64,000 bases of DNA from Vanessa cardui (Eukaryota > Arthropoda > Insecta > Lepidoptera > Nymphalidae). Under the pieces are notes generated by a model. It was given only the letters and a program-made list of their open reading frames with translations, had not been told where the DNA came from and did no database searches. The stretch spans positions 8,124,501 through 8,188,500 of the forward strand of contig NC_061124.1 of assembly GCF_905220365.1 (NCBI RefSeq), given 5' to 3'. Below, in pieces: positions 12,323-22,960 of the stretch (positions are counted from its first letter, which is position 1; the number at the start of each line of letters is the position of its first letter). The translations under genes and the position numbers were made by a program.

Positions 12323-12645
12323 GTTCTTATAAATAAAAATCATTTAAATAATAATTGTGTAAGTTTCGCTGTGCTGTTAGCACGAAATATTCAAGTCGTA
12401 AATAATGTTAGTTTGCTTACAACGCTCGGTGTTAATTACTTCTGCAGTTTAGGTTTATTTGTGAAAAGTTACTTTCATCTCGGAATATAGATGAGTTCAA
12501 ATTAAACCTACAAATTTTTACTAACTCTCCGGACAGTAGCTAAAAATTAGTATTTTGTAAGTGTTTATTTCATCAATTATTATTCTTTTACCGAACAGCA
12601 ACACTTTATATCATGTACTAGTAGAAATCATGGTGTTGTTTGTCA

Positions 12646-12798
12646 TGTGTCAGCCAAAAATAGTAGCCTATGTCCTTTCGTGGAGTTCATATTCGCTTCA
12701 TACAAAATTTCATGAAATTCGGTTCAGCGGTTTGGTCGTGAAAGAGCATCAGACAGACAGACAGAGTCACTTACACATTTATAATATTAATATAGATA
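12646..12798 (-). mobile_element. Helitron-like family D element, truncated
   Basis: In reverse orientation to the copy 320 bp upstream. It carries the AGTAGCCTATGTCC block, GAAATTCGGTTCAGCGG and GACAGACAGACAGAGT. The CTAGT end is missing. Confidence 0.6.
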
Positions 12799-12819
12799 AA
12801 TGCCTTGTAATACAGTACT

Positions 12820-12945
12820 CCGGTTTAATTAGTGAGTGATTCTGTGTAATTACAAGGGAAGCAGTAATATGTGGGTAGATATGGAGGTTGATGCTTGCTC
12901 TGTGATTTACCATCAAGTATCATTGCTCGTTTAAAGTTCTAAAAG
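12820..12945 (+). repeat. Family A short repeat, 3' remnant
   Basis: Weak but ordered matches: TTAGTGAGTGATTCTGTGTAA, ATTACAAGGGAAGCA and GTGATTTACCATCAAG lie in family A order. Confidence 0.4.
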
Positions 12946-13282
12946 AAAACAAAAGATGATTTTCTCCGCTTTTTTATTTTTAAATGTTACATCGACAAGT
13001 GTACATCTTCGAGGTATCCTGTTTTGCTCAACACTGGAACATTTATGTAGTACAAAACCTCAATACACTTGTATAGTGGATGAATTTCTGGACGAACCAG
13101 GAAGTCGCCCGCGCCGTGTGCGATAACTTTCGGCCCGTTACCGTGAACGGGACGTTGGAATAGTCGAGTCGGGACACGTGTAATAAGAACTATGGCGTTC
13201 GCTCTTGCGCCGTTAATTATTAGTTTTGTCTCAGTTGTTTTGTTAAAAAAAACTTTTGTTTTTATTTTAATTTTTTTTTTAT

Positions 13283-13505
13283 CGTTTTGATGGTTTGATG
13301 GTAAGTGGTCATCATCACCCATAGACAATGAAGCTGTAAGAAATATTAACGATTCCTTACACGATGTGCCACCAACCTTGGAAACTAAGATGATATGTTC
13401 CTTGTGCCTGTAGTTACACTGGCTCACTCACCCTTCAAACCGGAACTCAAAAATACTGAGTACTGTTATTTGGTGATAGTATAACTGATGAGTGGGTGGT
13501 AGCAA
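13283..13505 (-). repeat. Family A short repeat
   Basis: Read on the minus strand, all main family A blocks are present up to GGTGGTAGCAAAG at the low-quality head. The 146-codon minus frame at 12987-13427 runs through this repeat and is not a gene. Confidence 0.75.
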
Positions 13506-13835
13506 AGTGTAAATCATTTAAACCGATATTATTATTTACACGGTCGCTATACTCGTGTATTTTTAAAATAGGAAGGAGTAGGTTAAACACAGACATAATC
13601 TACATAAAATTACTAAAACAATTTATGTTTTACACGACCTATTAATATTCGCTTGAAATTTCATGAGCATATATTGTTGTGGTGAAGATTATGGACAAAA
13701 CCCGCAACGTTAGTTATGGTCGAGTGCATCAAATTACTATGATGGACCGTGGATAGATCCACGCGCTAACATAGTAATTTCGTATGAGTATATGTGCCAT
13801 AATGTTGTCTTACATTTTCGCGATTATTTCACATT

Positions 13836-14001
13836 GAAATAAAACTAGTTGTAACGGATTTAAATCGCGTATTTGAATTATTTTTAACATCGGGATGTTA
13901 AAAATAATTAATATGTTACGTTTCGAGCCCTTTACAGCGTTCGTGGTAACGGGTAGACATTATTATACGCGATTCAAATCAGTTAAAACTAGTTTTATTT
14001 C
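13836..14001. mobile_element. Fold-back MITE with 37-bp terminal inverted repeats
   Basis: The ends at 13836-13872 and 13965-14001 are imperfect inverted repeats about 37 bp long, beginning GAAATAAAACTAGTT on each strand. Inside is a second perfect inverted repeat with 16-bp arms around a GG centre, read AATTATTTTTAACATC on one arm. The core carries CGAGCCCTTTACAGCGTTCG. No transposase is present. I did not see a convincing target duplication. Confidence 0.75.
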
Positions 14002-15620
14002 TATATGTGCCATTATTTTTAATTCTTCTTCTTCTTTCTAAAAATCTTTCAGACATAATGAACTTACAATCAAATCAAAACAAATTGAATAGCACTAAAC
14101 GATATTAAATCAGATGAATTTAAATGAAACAATTAATTTTAAAAGTAGTACTTTGTGTATGTTTAAATGCAATACACACGAATTAATCATAAATTATATC
14201 TGACCGTAATGTATAATTTTCAGGTAAGTTTACAGTGTGTCACATGACAAGTGGTATTATATTTATTTTAAATTTCATAAATTAAATTAAACATGTCTAT
14301 GAACGCCCATATTTAGCGTATAAGTACTTATGCCTTAATGCATATATCTCAAGGAAGAAAACTAAGGAAGTATACTTTCATATTACTCAGTATTACATAA
14401 ATCGCTGGAATGGTGACCAATAAATAAGGAAAGTTTGTGACATAGGGGCCAGTACTAAACAAACATAAACTAATATAAAGCACTATTACAAATTACATTT
14501 TTACAGAAACATTTTAACATAGATTGTTTTAAAATTAGAGAATATACAACTCAGTTACTTCAGGAGCTTCACAGTTCAGGTAGGACGTCATAAGTTTATA
14601 TTAATGAATACGGAAGTCAAGAAATGCAGCTCCGGATGATGTATTATGACTTTATTTTTTATTGTCTCATTAAAATCTTTCGCTCTGCCAGCGTTAATTA
14701 ATAATAATTATTCATAGCAGTGCAGCGTGCTGTATCACGTAGTATTCAGATATTTTATTTTTTTTTATTTTCACGGTGACCGTTCTCAAAAGAGGTAGTC
14801 GTTGCGCGATGGATATCATGGCACAGGATAGTGAGTGTAAACACAAGTACACTTGATGTTTTTCACATAAGAATAACGTTATCACGAGAATTATCAGGCC
14901 TAGGTTCAAAGGCCGAATGTGATTTAGAGGCGCCTGAGCTCAACCGATAAATTCTTGGCAGTAAATCTAAAAGACTTGATATAAAATTAAAAGTCGTAAA
15001 AGCTACCTAGACCACTAGAACAATGACTTGACTTAATTCACAGTTTTAGTAAAGTATGCAATGATTATGAGAAACTTGCAATGTTCATGCATAGGAAGTA
15101 AATTAAAGCAGGCCGTGTGGTAAACGTGCCAACGCGTTCCGTTGCGTTGATGTGCTATCAATATTGAACGGCAACTACCTGCGGTTTCGACCTGGAAACT
15201 CGCAAATGAATTTTAAACACAAGAGTGATAGGATAAAGGGTATATGAATTTTAAATTATAAACGCTATGAAGTATTATTTTGAATGGTTTAAATGTTATC
15301 ACTAAATGTTGAACATATATATATATGGGATATGTTTGAGTTTATACGGTGACAAAAATAAGAGATTTTATTCGTATACAGTTTTCAAACTAAATCAAAA
15401 ATTTTATACTTGGTTTGATTAAAGTATTTGGTTATCTACTAAAGATCAATTACTCATAAAGAATATAAACTATTTTCTTATAGTTGTTAAACGTAGGAAT
15501 CGTTTAGTTGAATTAAATAATATCTGTTTTTTACACAAAAGTAGGTTGTTATCGGCGAATGTCTACTTGAGAGACGTGTTTCCACGATCCTTTGTTTCCA
15601 ATTCCAAATTCACTAGACAG
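14002..15620. other. Spacer, no gene seen
   Basis: AT-rich. Small frames here are chance. There is a TA-dinucleotide run near 15320. Confidence 0.35.
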
Positions 15621-15860
15621 AGGGCTTTAAGATAGACCGTCTGGGAAAATATTGATCACTTATTATAATATCAAACAGCAACTTCGTGTACCTGTGTTCC
15701 AGTTTGTTGAGCGAGGCAGTGTAATTAGATGAATCTGAGGGAAATATGCATCCACGTAGTTTGCATAGGAAAGTAAATATTTCATAAGGTGCAAATGTGT
15801 ACGAGCAATATCATAAGTGTGCCGTTGACCACGATTACTTAAGATTCTTATTTGTCCGCC
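15621..15860 (+). repeat. Family A short repeat, degraded
   Basis: AGGGCTTTAAGATAGACCGTC, GTGTTCCAGTTTGTTGAG, AGGCAGTGTAATTAGATG, GCCGTTGACCACGATTACTTA and a final TTGTCCGCC follow the family A order with many substitutions. Confidence 0.5.
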
Positions 15861-16402
15861 TTCTTTGTCAAATTCCAGGCAGGATATATTAATTTAAATA
15901 ATTGTATTAACTACTGCTTGTAAAAGCCCACTTGAATAAAGTATACTTTGATTTTGATTTTGATTAAAATTCTAATAATAAGTTATAAAGAATAAAGAAA
16001 AACGCGTTTAATTCTGTTAGATGTAATCTTTCATAAATCAATATGCATATGTACAACAAGTAAAGTACAGTGACGAACAATAATTCTAGATATAAATAGA
16101 CATATTTTATACAGATATTTATGACAGTTTTATTTATGAAATAATTATTCAAATATGATTTATTATAATCGTGTTAAATGTATCGTGAGCGTATTCTAGA
16201 ATAGAATGTCAAAATTTCGTGTATATTAAGAATATTATAACAATTAATCAAACACGTAGGTGTTCTTCAGTGACGTCCTTTGTTGAAGAATGACAAATCG
16301 ACAATGAAGTTATAGCAATATTTACTGAAATGATAAATGGATTTGTAAAATCTATAGTGTAAAGTTAGGTTGGATTGTTGACGTCATGGCGTGTTCGCTT
16401 AG
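15861..16402. other. Spacer, no gene seen
   Basis: AT-rich with a TTTGATTTTGATTTTGATT repeat at 15947-15965. No gene. Confidence 0.3.
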
Positions 16403-16660
16403 GTAAGCTTTGTGCAATCCCGTCTATATCGGTACCACCCACCATCAGATATTCTACCGCCAAATAGCGATACTTATTATCGTTGTGTTCCGGTTTGAAG
16501 GTTGAGTAAGCTAGTTAGACTACAGGCACTAAGGATCTAACGATATAGTACCCAAAGTTAGTGGCGCATTGGTGATATAAGGAATCGGAAAAATATTTTT
16601 TCTTACAGTGCTAAAGTCAATGAGCGGTGGTGACCACTTACCACTGGCAGTCTGCCTACC
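16403..16660 (+). repeat. Family A short repeat, moderately diverged
   Basis: AGCTTTGTGCAATCCCGTC, GGTACCACCCACCATCAG, TTCTACCGCCAAATAG, TTGTGTTCCGGTTTGAAGG and GGTGACCACTTACCAC identify the family. The 3' end is altered. Confidence 0.7.
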
Positions 16661-17313
16661 CGAGGAAGTCTTTTGACGATACATCCAATCTCTGATTTTA
16701 AAACGAAAGGCAGATGGAATACGCGAAGTATTATAGTCAAGTAAATAAAAATATAATTTCCACTGTATCTGTAACAACGCCATCAAAAGTGTCACTTAAA
16801 TTAATACTAATTGACGTAATACCAAATAATTAATCGCACACTCTAAACATATGTTTACAAAAACATAATGATCAATTATTCAGAAACGTGTTATTTTTAA
16901 GCTCGTTAATTGCGCGTCAGTTTTGACAACACAGATAACCAAAGATATAAAACAAACACAATTTATAAAAAAAAAAAAACTTAATAAATTCTGCAATTTG
17001 AATTCGACTTTTGTCTTTTAAACGAAACAAAGAGAGGTCGAAACCTCATTACAGAGATGCCAGAGAAACGTTATTTGTTTGTTTTACTTTGTTAACCTTT
17101 TGAAGAGAATACTGGCGTATTTAAACACCTTACTTTACAATTATGTCGTTATCAGGCCTTACAAATCAAACACTACGCCTTGCAAAGGGTTAATTAAAAA
17201 AAAAACGTCATTATTACTCTGTATAAAAAACAACATGCAATTTATTTTCGTGTAACATGTTAATCTTAAATAAGAAAAATGGTATTATATTATTTAGCAG
17301 CGTATAGAAGCTA
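16661..17313. other. Spacer, no gene seen
   Basis: AT-rich with poly-A runs. No gene or repeat was recognised. Confidence 0.3.
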
Positions 17314-17620
17314 AAGAGCTGAGACGGCCCAGTGGTTAGAACGCGTGCATCTTAACCGATGATTGCGAGTTCAAACCCAGGCAAGCACCACTATATATAT
17401 ATGTGCTAAATTTGTGTTTATAATTCATCTCGTGCTCGGTGGTGAAGGAAAACATCGTGAGGAAGCCTGCATGTGTCTAATTTCACCGAAATTCTGCCAC
17501 ATGTGCATTCCACCAACCCGCATTAGAACAGCGTGGTGTAATATGTTCCTCTCCTTAATAGAAGAGGAGGCCTTATCCCAGCAGTGGGAATTTTGCAGGC
17601 TGTTACTTTACAATACTTTA
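17314..17620 (+). repeat. Family B tRNA-derived SINE, full length
   Basis: Box A-like GGCCCAGTGGTTAGAACG at 17327 and box B-like GAGTTCAAACCC at 17368 sit in a tRNA-like head. The AAGCACCACTATATATAT junction and the CTCGTGCTCGGTGGTGAAGG, CTGCCACATGTGCATTCC and CTTATCCCAGCAGTGGGAA blocks follow. A GTTACTTTACAATACTTTA tail closes it. It is the clearest copy for defining the family. Confidence 0.85.
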
Positions 17621-17984
17621 GACGCTAAAGAATAAAAACAAATGTTATCATTGTATGCGTACGAATAATCCTTAGCAACTGTAATGCACGTGTTTCTAGC
17701 AATAAACCTAACCTAAATACGTTAGTTAAAATTGAAAGGCTTCGTTTTACGAGGTCTTTCAGGCATATTTACAATAGGCACTGGAGGTAGGACACGGGAT
17801 TAGGTTGCTCGTAAAACATTGTATACTGAAACCTAATATTAAGCGCCGTTTTGTGTGTGAAATCAACATAGTTACTTGAATAAACGGTATACAACTTGCT
17901 TAAATGCTAAACGTGTGCCAAAATGAATTATGCTCAATGTAATTTTGTATAAAGATGAAGTTTACTAGTTTAGTTTACACTTAC
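17621..17984. other. Spacer, no gene seen
   Basis: Nothing recognisable was seen. Confidence 0.3.
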
Positions 17985-18272
17985 TTGGTGGTGGGGCTTT
18001 GCGCAAGCCCATCTGGGACACCAGGGTACCACCCACTTATCAGTTATTCTGCCGCCAAGTAACAGTACTCAATATTGTTGTATTCCGGTTTGAATGGTGA
18101 GTGAGTCAGTGTAAGTACAGGCACAAGGGACATAACACCTTAGTTTCCAAGGTAGCACATTGACGATGTAAGGAATAGTTAATATTTCTTACAGCTTCAT
18201 TGTCTATGGGTGATGGTGACCACTTACCATCAGGTGGCCTATATGCTCTTCCGCCAACCTATACCATAAAAA
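17985..18272 (+). repeat. Family A short repeat, near full length
   Basis: Head GGTGGTGGGGCTTTGCGCAA, full body, and a 3' end at CTTCCGCCAACCTATACCAT followed by a short A run. The extra GGGACACCAGGGTACC near 18015 is a small local duplication of the head. Confidence 0.8.
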
Positions 18273-18708
18273 AAAGTTTCAGTCCTTTGATTCGCCTGTG
18301 TGTGGTGGTTGAAGCCAGGTTAGGCAAAAGGTATTGTAGCATAAAAAATAAACGTATTTTATATTTGTTATTTTAAATGTAACAGCAAGTAAAAATCAAA
18401 CTAATTCCCAGATTTCTGCTCTCCTTATTGAATACGTTAAACATGTAACATTTAATCATCCGACATATACTCGAGTTATAAGTCAAAATTAATCACATCT
18501 ATTTAGATGTGCTTAATTTAGTGATGAGTGAAAAGATTATAAATACTCTTCCACCTCACCTCGGCTCTAAAATCAGGAACAATGTTGTGTTAAAGCTAAT
18601 ATTTGAAATTTAAATAATTTAACTGTAATCTTTTTGTATGTTTTATTTTTATGTACTGAATCCTTCAAATATATGTAGTTATGGATAACGCCAGTGAAGA
18701 ATCATCAA
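18273..18708. other. Spacer, no gene seen
   Basis: AT-rich. The inverted pair ATTAATCACATCTATTTA / TAGATGTGCTTAATTTAG near 18488-18520 is a short imperfect palindrome. Confidence 0.3.
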
Positions 18709-18987
18709 TCAACCAGTCGAACAAGCAAACACACGGGGACACAGAGGACGTTTGTTTTTGAAGTCTTTTGAAGGTTGAATATAAAACATTGAATAACAGA
18801 ACGTAGAAAGTATCAAATACGACGATGATGATTCCGAAATTGCGGGATTGTGAATGTATTTGCCGTCTTTTGTTTTTACGTAATTTGATTCCTTATTTTT
18901 TTTATTGCAGGAAATAACGAAGAGTACGAGCATCGAAATGCCACCTAAGTAAGCTAAAAAAATCAAATAGCATTCATAGAACACCAT
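18709..18987 (-). CDS. Possible small single-pass membrane protein
   Basis: A 92-residue frame starts at 18987 in an AAGATGG context, which is favourable for initiation. Residues 7-27 form one hydrophobic segment (YLIFLAYLGGISMLVLFVIS). A basic stretch (NKKNKES) and a polar region with four serines in a row follow. The first 60 codons look more coding-like than the usual AT-rich chance frames here. I recognise no family. A pyrimidine-rich TTTTTTTAG at about 18945 could instead make the later part an exon. Chance remains possible. Confidence 0.3.
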   Translation of the reverse strand: MVFYECYLIFLAYLGGISMLVLFVISCNKKNKESNYVKTKDGKYIHNPAISESSSSYLILSTFCYSMFYIQPSKDFKNKRPLCPRVFACSTG

Positions 18988-19572
18988 CTTAATAGTTCAG
19001 ATCGAATGATACATATCATTGCTTACGTCTTATGTCATATTGCTTATCGTTTTATAGTTAACGAGCAACAACTATTCATGCAAAATTAAACCTTTATGTA
19101 AACGCTTTACAGTGCTTTTTATCTATTGTTTGTATTGTGTCTTAGTGAATAATTTCAGTTTATTAAAACTTTCCTAACAGGAAAAATTAACGATTGATAA
19201 ATACTATTATCTGAAAATTAATATGGGTAGACTAGTCAAACAGACCTGTTACTTCCTTTCTCGGACGAAAAAAAAAATATTATAAACTTGATAACCGCTT
19301 ACGCTTAGCAACTCAACTAAATAGCTCATAACTAAAGCTATGACAGCTTTAGTTATGTTCTTAAAAAAACACACTTCACGTTAAGAATTTATGAAAAAAA
19401 TTATAAACTATTTTTTTAACAACAGTGACACTACAAAATAAAAAGGTAATATTATTAGACGTTATATTAAACTAATATTGAATTACGCGACAGTGAGTAT
19501 TTGTGATATCGAATAAAGTTAGTTTCAGTTGTAATACGAACAATACTATCCTTATAAGGAAGATTTCTATGT

Positions 19573-19768
19573 TCAAATATCATATAAAATTAATAAGAAA
19601 AACACGTCCATTTCGTGAAATACTGCCGAGGACGTTGCTGGAATTACATCTACGCCCATAAGCCCCGCGACGACAGTCACCGTGGCTACGTATTTCTTCA
19701 ATTTAAAGAAGAAGAAAATAATTGTTGTGGAAATAAATAAAATTGCTTTTGTTGACGTTAAGTAGTAT
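19573..19768 (-). CDS. Possible exon with hydrophobic segment, unidentified
   Basis: On the minus strand a good acceptor (CTTTTATTACAG) ends at 19769. It is followed by 64 open codons and a stop at 19573-19575. The product has two hydrophobic stretches (AILFISTTIIFFFF and YVATVTVVAGLMGVDVI). The plus strand over 19590-19740 is also open and has C/T-rich third codon positions, so the coding strand is uncertain. No family is recognised. Confidence 0.2.
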
Positions 19769-19784
19769 CTGTAATAAAAGTAGA

Positions 19785-20057
19785 ATGTTTATTGTCCATT
19801 TTATTTACAAATGCATGAATGTTCTAGATATAAAAGACGCATCCGTTGAAATAGAAGACGTACACGACTTAGGACTTACAAACGTTAAGTTTTATAGCTC
19901 GGAGGATACACTGTTTCAGTTGGTCCAGAAAATGTACTTAATGACGAAAGCGGAGGGCGAACGGGATGTGTTCGAGTCACAGAAACATAACTTATTTCAT
20001 AAATCACTCGAAAGCGCTATGGACCGAACCGTTATTATTGCCGATGGGTATCCTTGA
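19785..20057 (+). CDS. Unidentified small protein or internal exon
   Basis: A 90-codon frame from ATG at 19785 with balanced codon use, unlike the AT-rich spacer frames. The product is rich in acidic and polar residues (ASVEIEDVHDLGLTNVKFYS, then LVQKMYLMTKAEGERDVF). It could also be an internal exon: GAATGTTCTAG before 19831 resembles an acceptor, and GATGGGTATCC near 20045 resembles a donor with the same GTATCC start as the donor at 63225. I recognise no domain. The minus strand here is closed in all frames. Confidence 0.35.
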   Translation: MFIVHFIYKCMNVLDIKDASVEIEDVHDLGLTNVKFYSSEDTLFQLVQKMYLMTKAEGERDVFESQKHNLFHKSLESAMDRTVIIADGYP

Positions 20058-20579
20058 CTATGTAGATGAATTGGGTCGATAAGATCCTTCTGCAATAAAT
20101 TGTACACATTACCGTGTCGCATACGTTACGTGTGTGCATTTCATGCAAGTCTAAACAAGGTCAATTGTCAACATACCTGGCATTTGTATCGATGCTAACG
20201 CTAAATTAACTTAGCTGATGTAACAATGATACGACAGTTATGTCAGCGATGCATCGCAGTTTTATCGGGACATCAACGGATCGTGTGCATTTACGCTGAT
20301 GACTGCATTTACAGCTGAAACGGATATAACCTACGGCTGCTTTAATTATCAAACGGGTAATTTACGATGCGAGTTTTGAATATCAGCTGCTTAATGTGTG
20401 CCTTAAAATTGACTCGACTTCTCATGATCGTTACGTGTGTATAACGCATGTATAACGCTGTGTATACTGTGTTGTATAACGCTTTTCAATAAATGGGCTA
20501 TACGACTTATGAATATTTAGAATTACAATTGAAGTGAGCTATGCAAAATTCTACAAAAGGATAATTGATTTCAAAATTC
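20058..20579. other. Spacer, no gene seen; short direct repeats
   Basis: More GC-balanced than average. Contains three copies of TGTATAACGC at 20438, 20449 and 20473. No gene. Confidence 0.35.
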
Positions 20580-20815
20580 GGCGACCTCTTTGGTCGAGTA
20601 GTGTGTACACCGGTTTTCATGAGTACGCCACTCCGAGGTCCCGGGATCGATTCCTGGCAGAGTCGATGTAGAAAAAGTTCATTGGTTTTCCTTGTTGTCT
20701 TGGGTCTGGGTGTTTGTGGTACCGTCGTTACTTCTAATTTTCCATAGTTTAAAGTTCAACAAGTTTTTTAGCTGTTTATATTGGGATCAGTGTATGTGTT
20801 ATTGTCCAATATTCA
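20580..20815 (+). repeat. Family C tRNA-derived SINE
   Basis: Box A is TGGTCGAGTAG and box B is decayed to GGATCGATTCC. The body TTGTCTTGGGTCTGGGTG and GTGGTACCGTCGTTACTTCT matches the copy at 2552. A 60-codon frame through it is not a gene. Confidence 0.8.
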
Positions 20816-22879
20816 TTTATTTATTAAACATCATTTTCTATTTGCATTTAATGATTTAACACTTTCATACAGATCTGATCATCTGTCATCATCTAACTTA
20901 GATGAATGTTTCATGAGGCTTGGGACTTGACTTTCACGTAGAGCCTTTGACAGTTATAGGTTCTAATTTTCAGCTTATCTCTGATTCCTCTATTGTGATA
21001 GCGTTCGACGCAACAAGACCCACAATAGGTTTGTCCACTTGGCCTCAGAGATAGACTACAAAGTGATTTTGTAATCGGTGATAAATATACTAACGTTACT
21101 ATGTTACTTCTCTTAATCAGCTCATTTTCCCATACGCCAAAATGTTCTTAAAAAACTATTTATAAGTAAAATTGGAAATTCTTAAAGAAACAATTTTATT
21201 TCTAAATTTTAAATATCGTATTAGATTGAATTATATTTTTTAAAAAGTTTTTCGGGCTGTATAATATGAATAATTAATTAATTTTAAATTACATAAATTA
21301 CATTAATCTATGGCATTATTAATTCAATTAAATACCGAGAAAGGGCTGAGGGACCCACATTTATTGATGACCTAGTTACGTGCACCCTTATAAATCCACT
21401 ACTGTTTACATATTACAAGGTTCAAGCATTATTAATTAATTTAGTGTTGTTAAATTTATAAAATAATATTATTTAAAGATAGATAAAATTGTATGTCAAT
21501 TAATGTTTGCTTTGATTACAATTTATTTGCTATAGTTGAAAAAAGGATTATGCTTCAATTTAAAAATATATTCCTTCAAAATTGTCAGTAGTTTATTTAC
21601 AGTACATAATTTTGTATTGATATTTATACGACAAATCCAAAAACAAACAATTGTACACAAAATGTACAAAATCACGTATGCATTCGAAATGGCAAACAAA
21701 ACGGTCCTAGTTTGCTTTTGTTCGATTGTTTGTATTAATCAACATGACAATTTATTTAATATGGTTATTTCAAAAACATAAACGTTCCCTGCACAGATAA
21801 AAAAAAAACATAAAAATATCAATGACATTTATCATTATTTTGATGTGTTACCATATCATAAATAGATTTTTTTCCTTCTATATTGAAACAATAATCGCTT
21901 GATTTTTTATTATTAAAAAGTCCTTAACAATAAGCGGCGGTGACCACTAGCAATACACAATCATTTATGGCAATTGATATCTTGTGACCTGTTTCCTTCT
22001 ACTTGTAAATAATTAAAAAAAGTGCTATAAAATGACAAACATACAGACGAAGAAACCTATGAGTGTAATACTATTATGATATTATTACACAACCTTGCAA
22101 TAGTAATAAATACACCAGTACATAGAGTATTTTTATATTATTGGTTTATTTTATAAATATTATAGCTCTGGAGTTGAAATAAAACCTTTTTTTAAAATTG
22201 ATAAAACAAGAATGAAATATTTACATTACATGAGCAAATGTCTTTTTTTTTTTTAATTTTGCGCGGGAAAACATATTGTATTATTTTTAAAGCCACAGGA
22301 ATGACGTTCTGAAATCGATTACGCTTATTTATATGAAATCGGATAGAATAACAAAGTATGAGTTTATTAAATATTACATAATTATAATATAAATGTAACT
22401 ATATAAATAAGTATATCTAACGATAGCATAAATGTGATATATGAAATAATATTTTAAGTGCGCACAAGGATCTCCGAACGTGGTGGGATAGAGACACAAG
22501 ACTTCCTGTTTTCCTTGTTTATGACCCTGATCACGATGAGTTATAACCATTATTTATGCCACTCGATTGAACAGACCTCTCAGTTGATTGCCAATTTTCT
22601 TAAATACAATTACATTTGGCCGAGGTTCATATTATAATCAGAGCTTTTAACGATATTCAATGATAGATATTATTTAATAGTCTCTGGTCTAGAAAATTAT
22701 ATAAGGAGTCGGTATATGTGGTGCGTCGCCAGCGTATTTCTGTCATTAGATTTGAAGTTGCTGTTGTTGTTTTATTGAATATGTTAAACTATTTTGGTCA
22801 AATATATTCATGTATTGCGTTGCGTTTATTCTTTTACAATAACAATTGATTTTAAAATAGTTTGCTTATACCTATTTAG
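20816..22879. other. AT-rich spacer, no gene seen
   Basis: Very AT-rich. The frame at 21536-21781 starts at TTG and has random composition. A short family A fragment (GCGGCGGTGACCACTAGCAA) is visible at 21935. Confidence 0.35.
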
Positions 22880-22960
22880 AGCCGAGATGGCCCGGAGGCT
22901 AGAACGTTTGTCTGCAACCTGTTTATCAACCAATACCGCCTGGATCCAGTTCTAACTCGC
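22880..22960 (+). repeat. Family B SINE, head fragment
   Basis: GAGCCGAGATGGCCCGGAGG followed by CTAGAACG matches the tRNA-like head. The sequence diverges before box B and the body is absent. Confidence 0.5.

Noticed and set aside
12987..13427. 146-codon minus-strand ORF
   Set aside because: Most of it runs through a family A repeat and a T-rich tract. It is not a gene.
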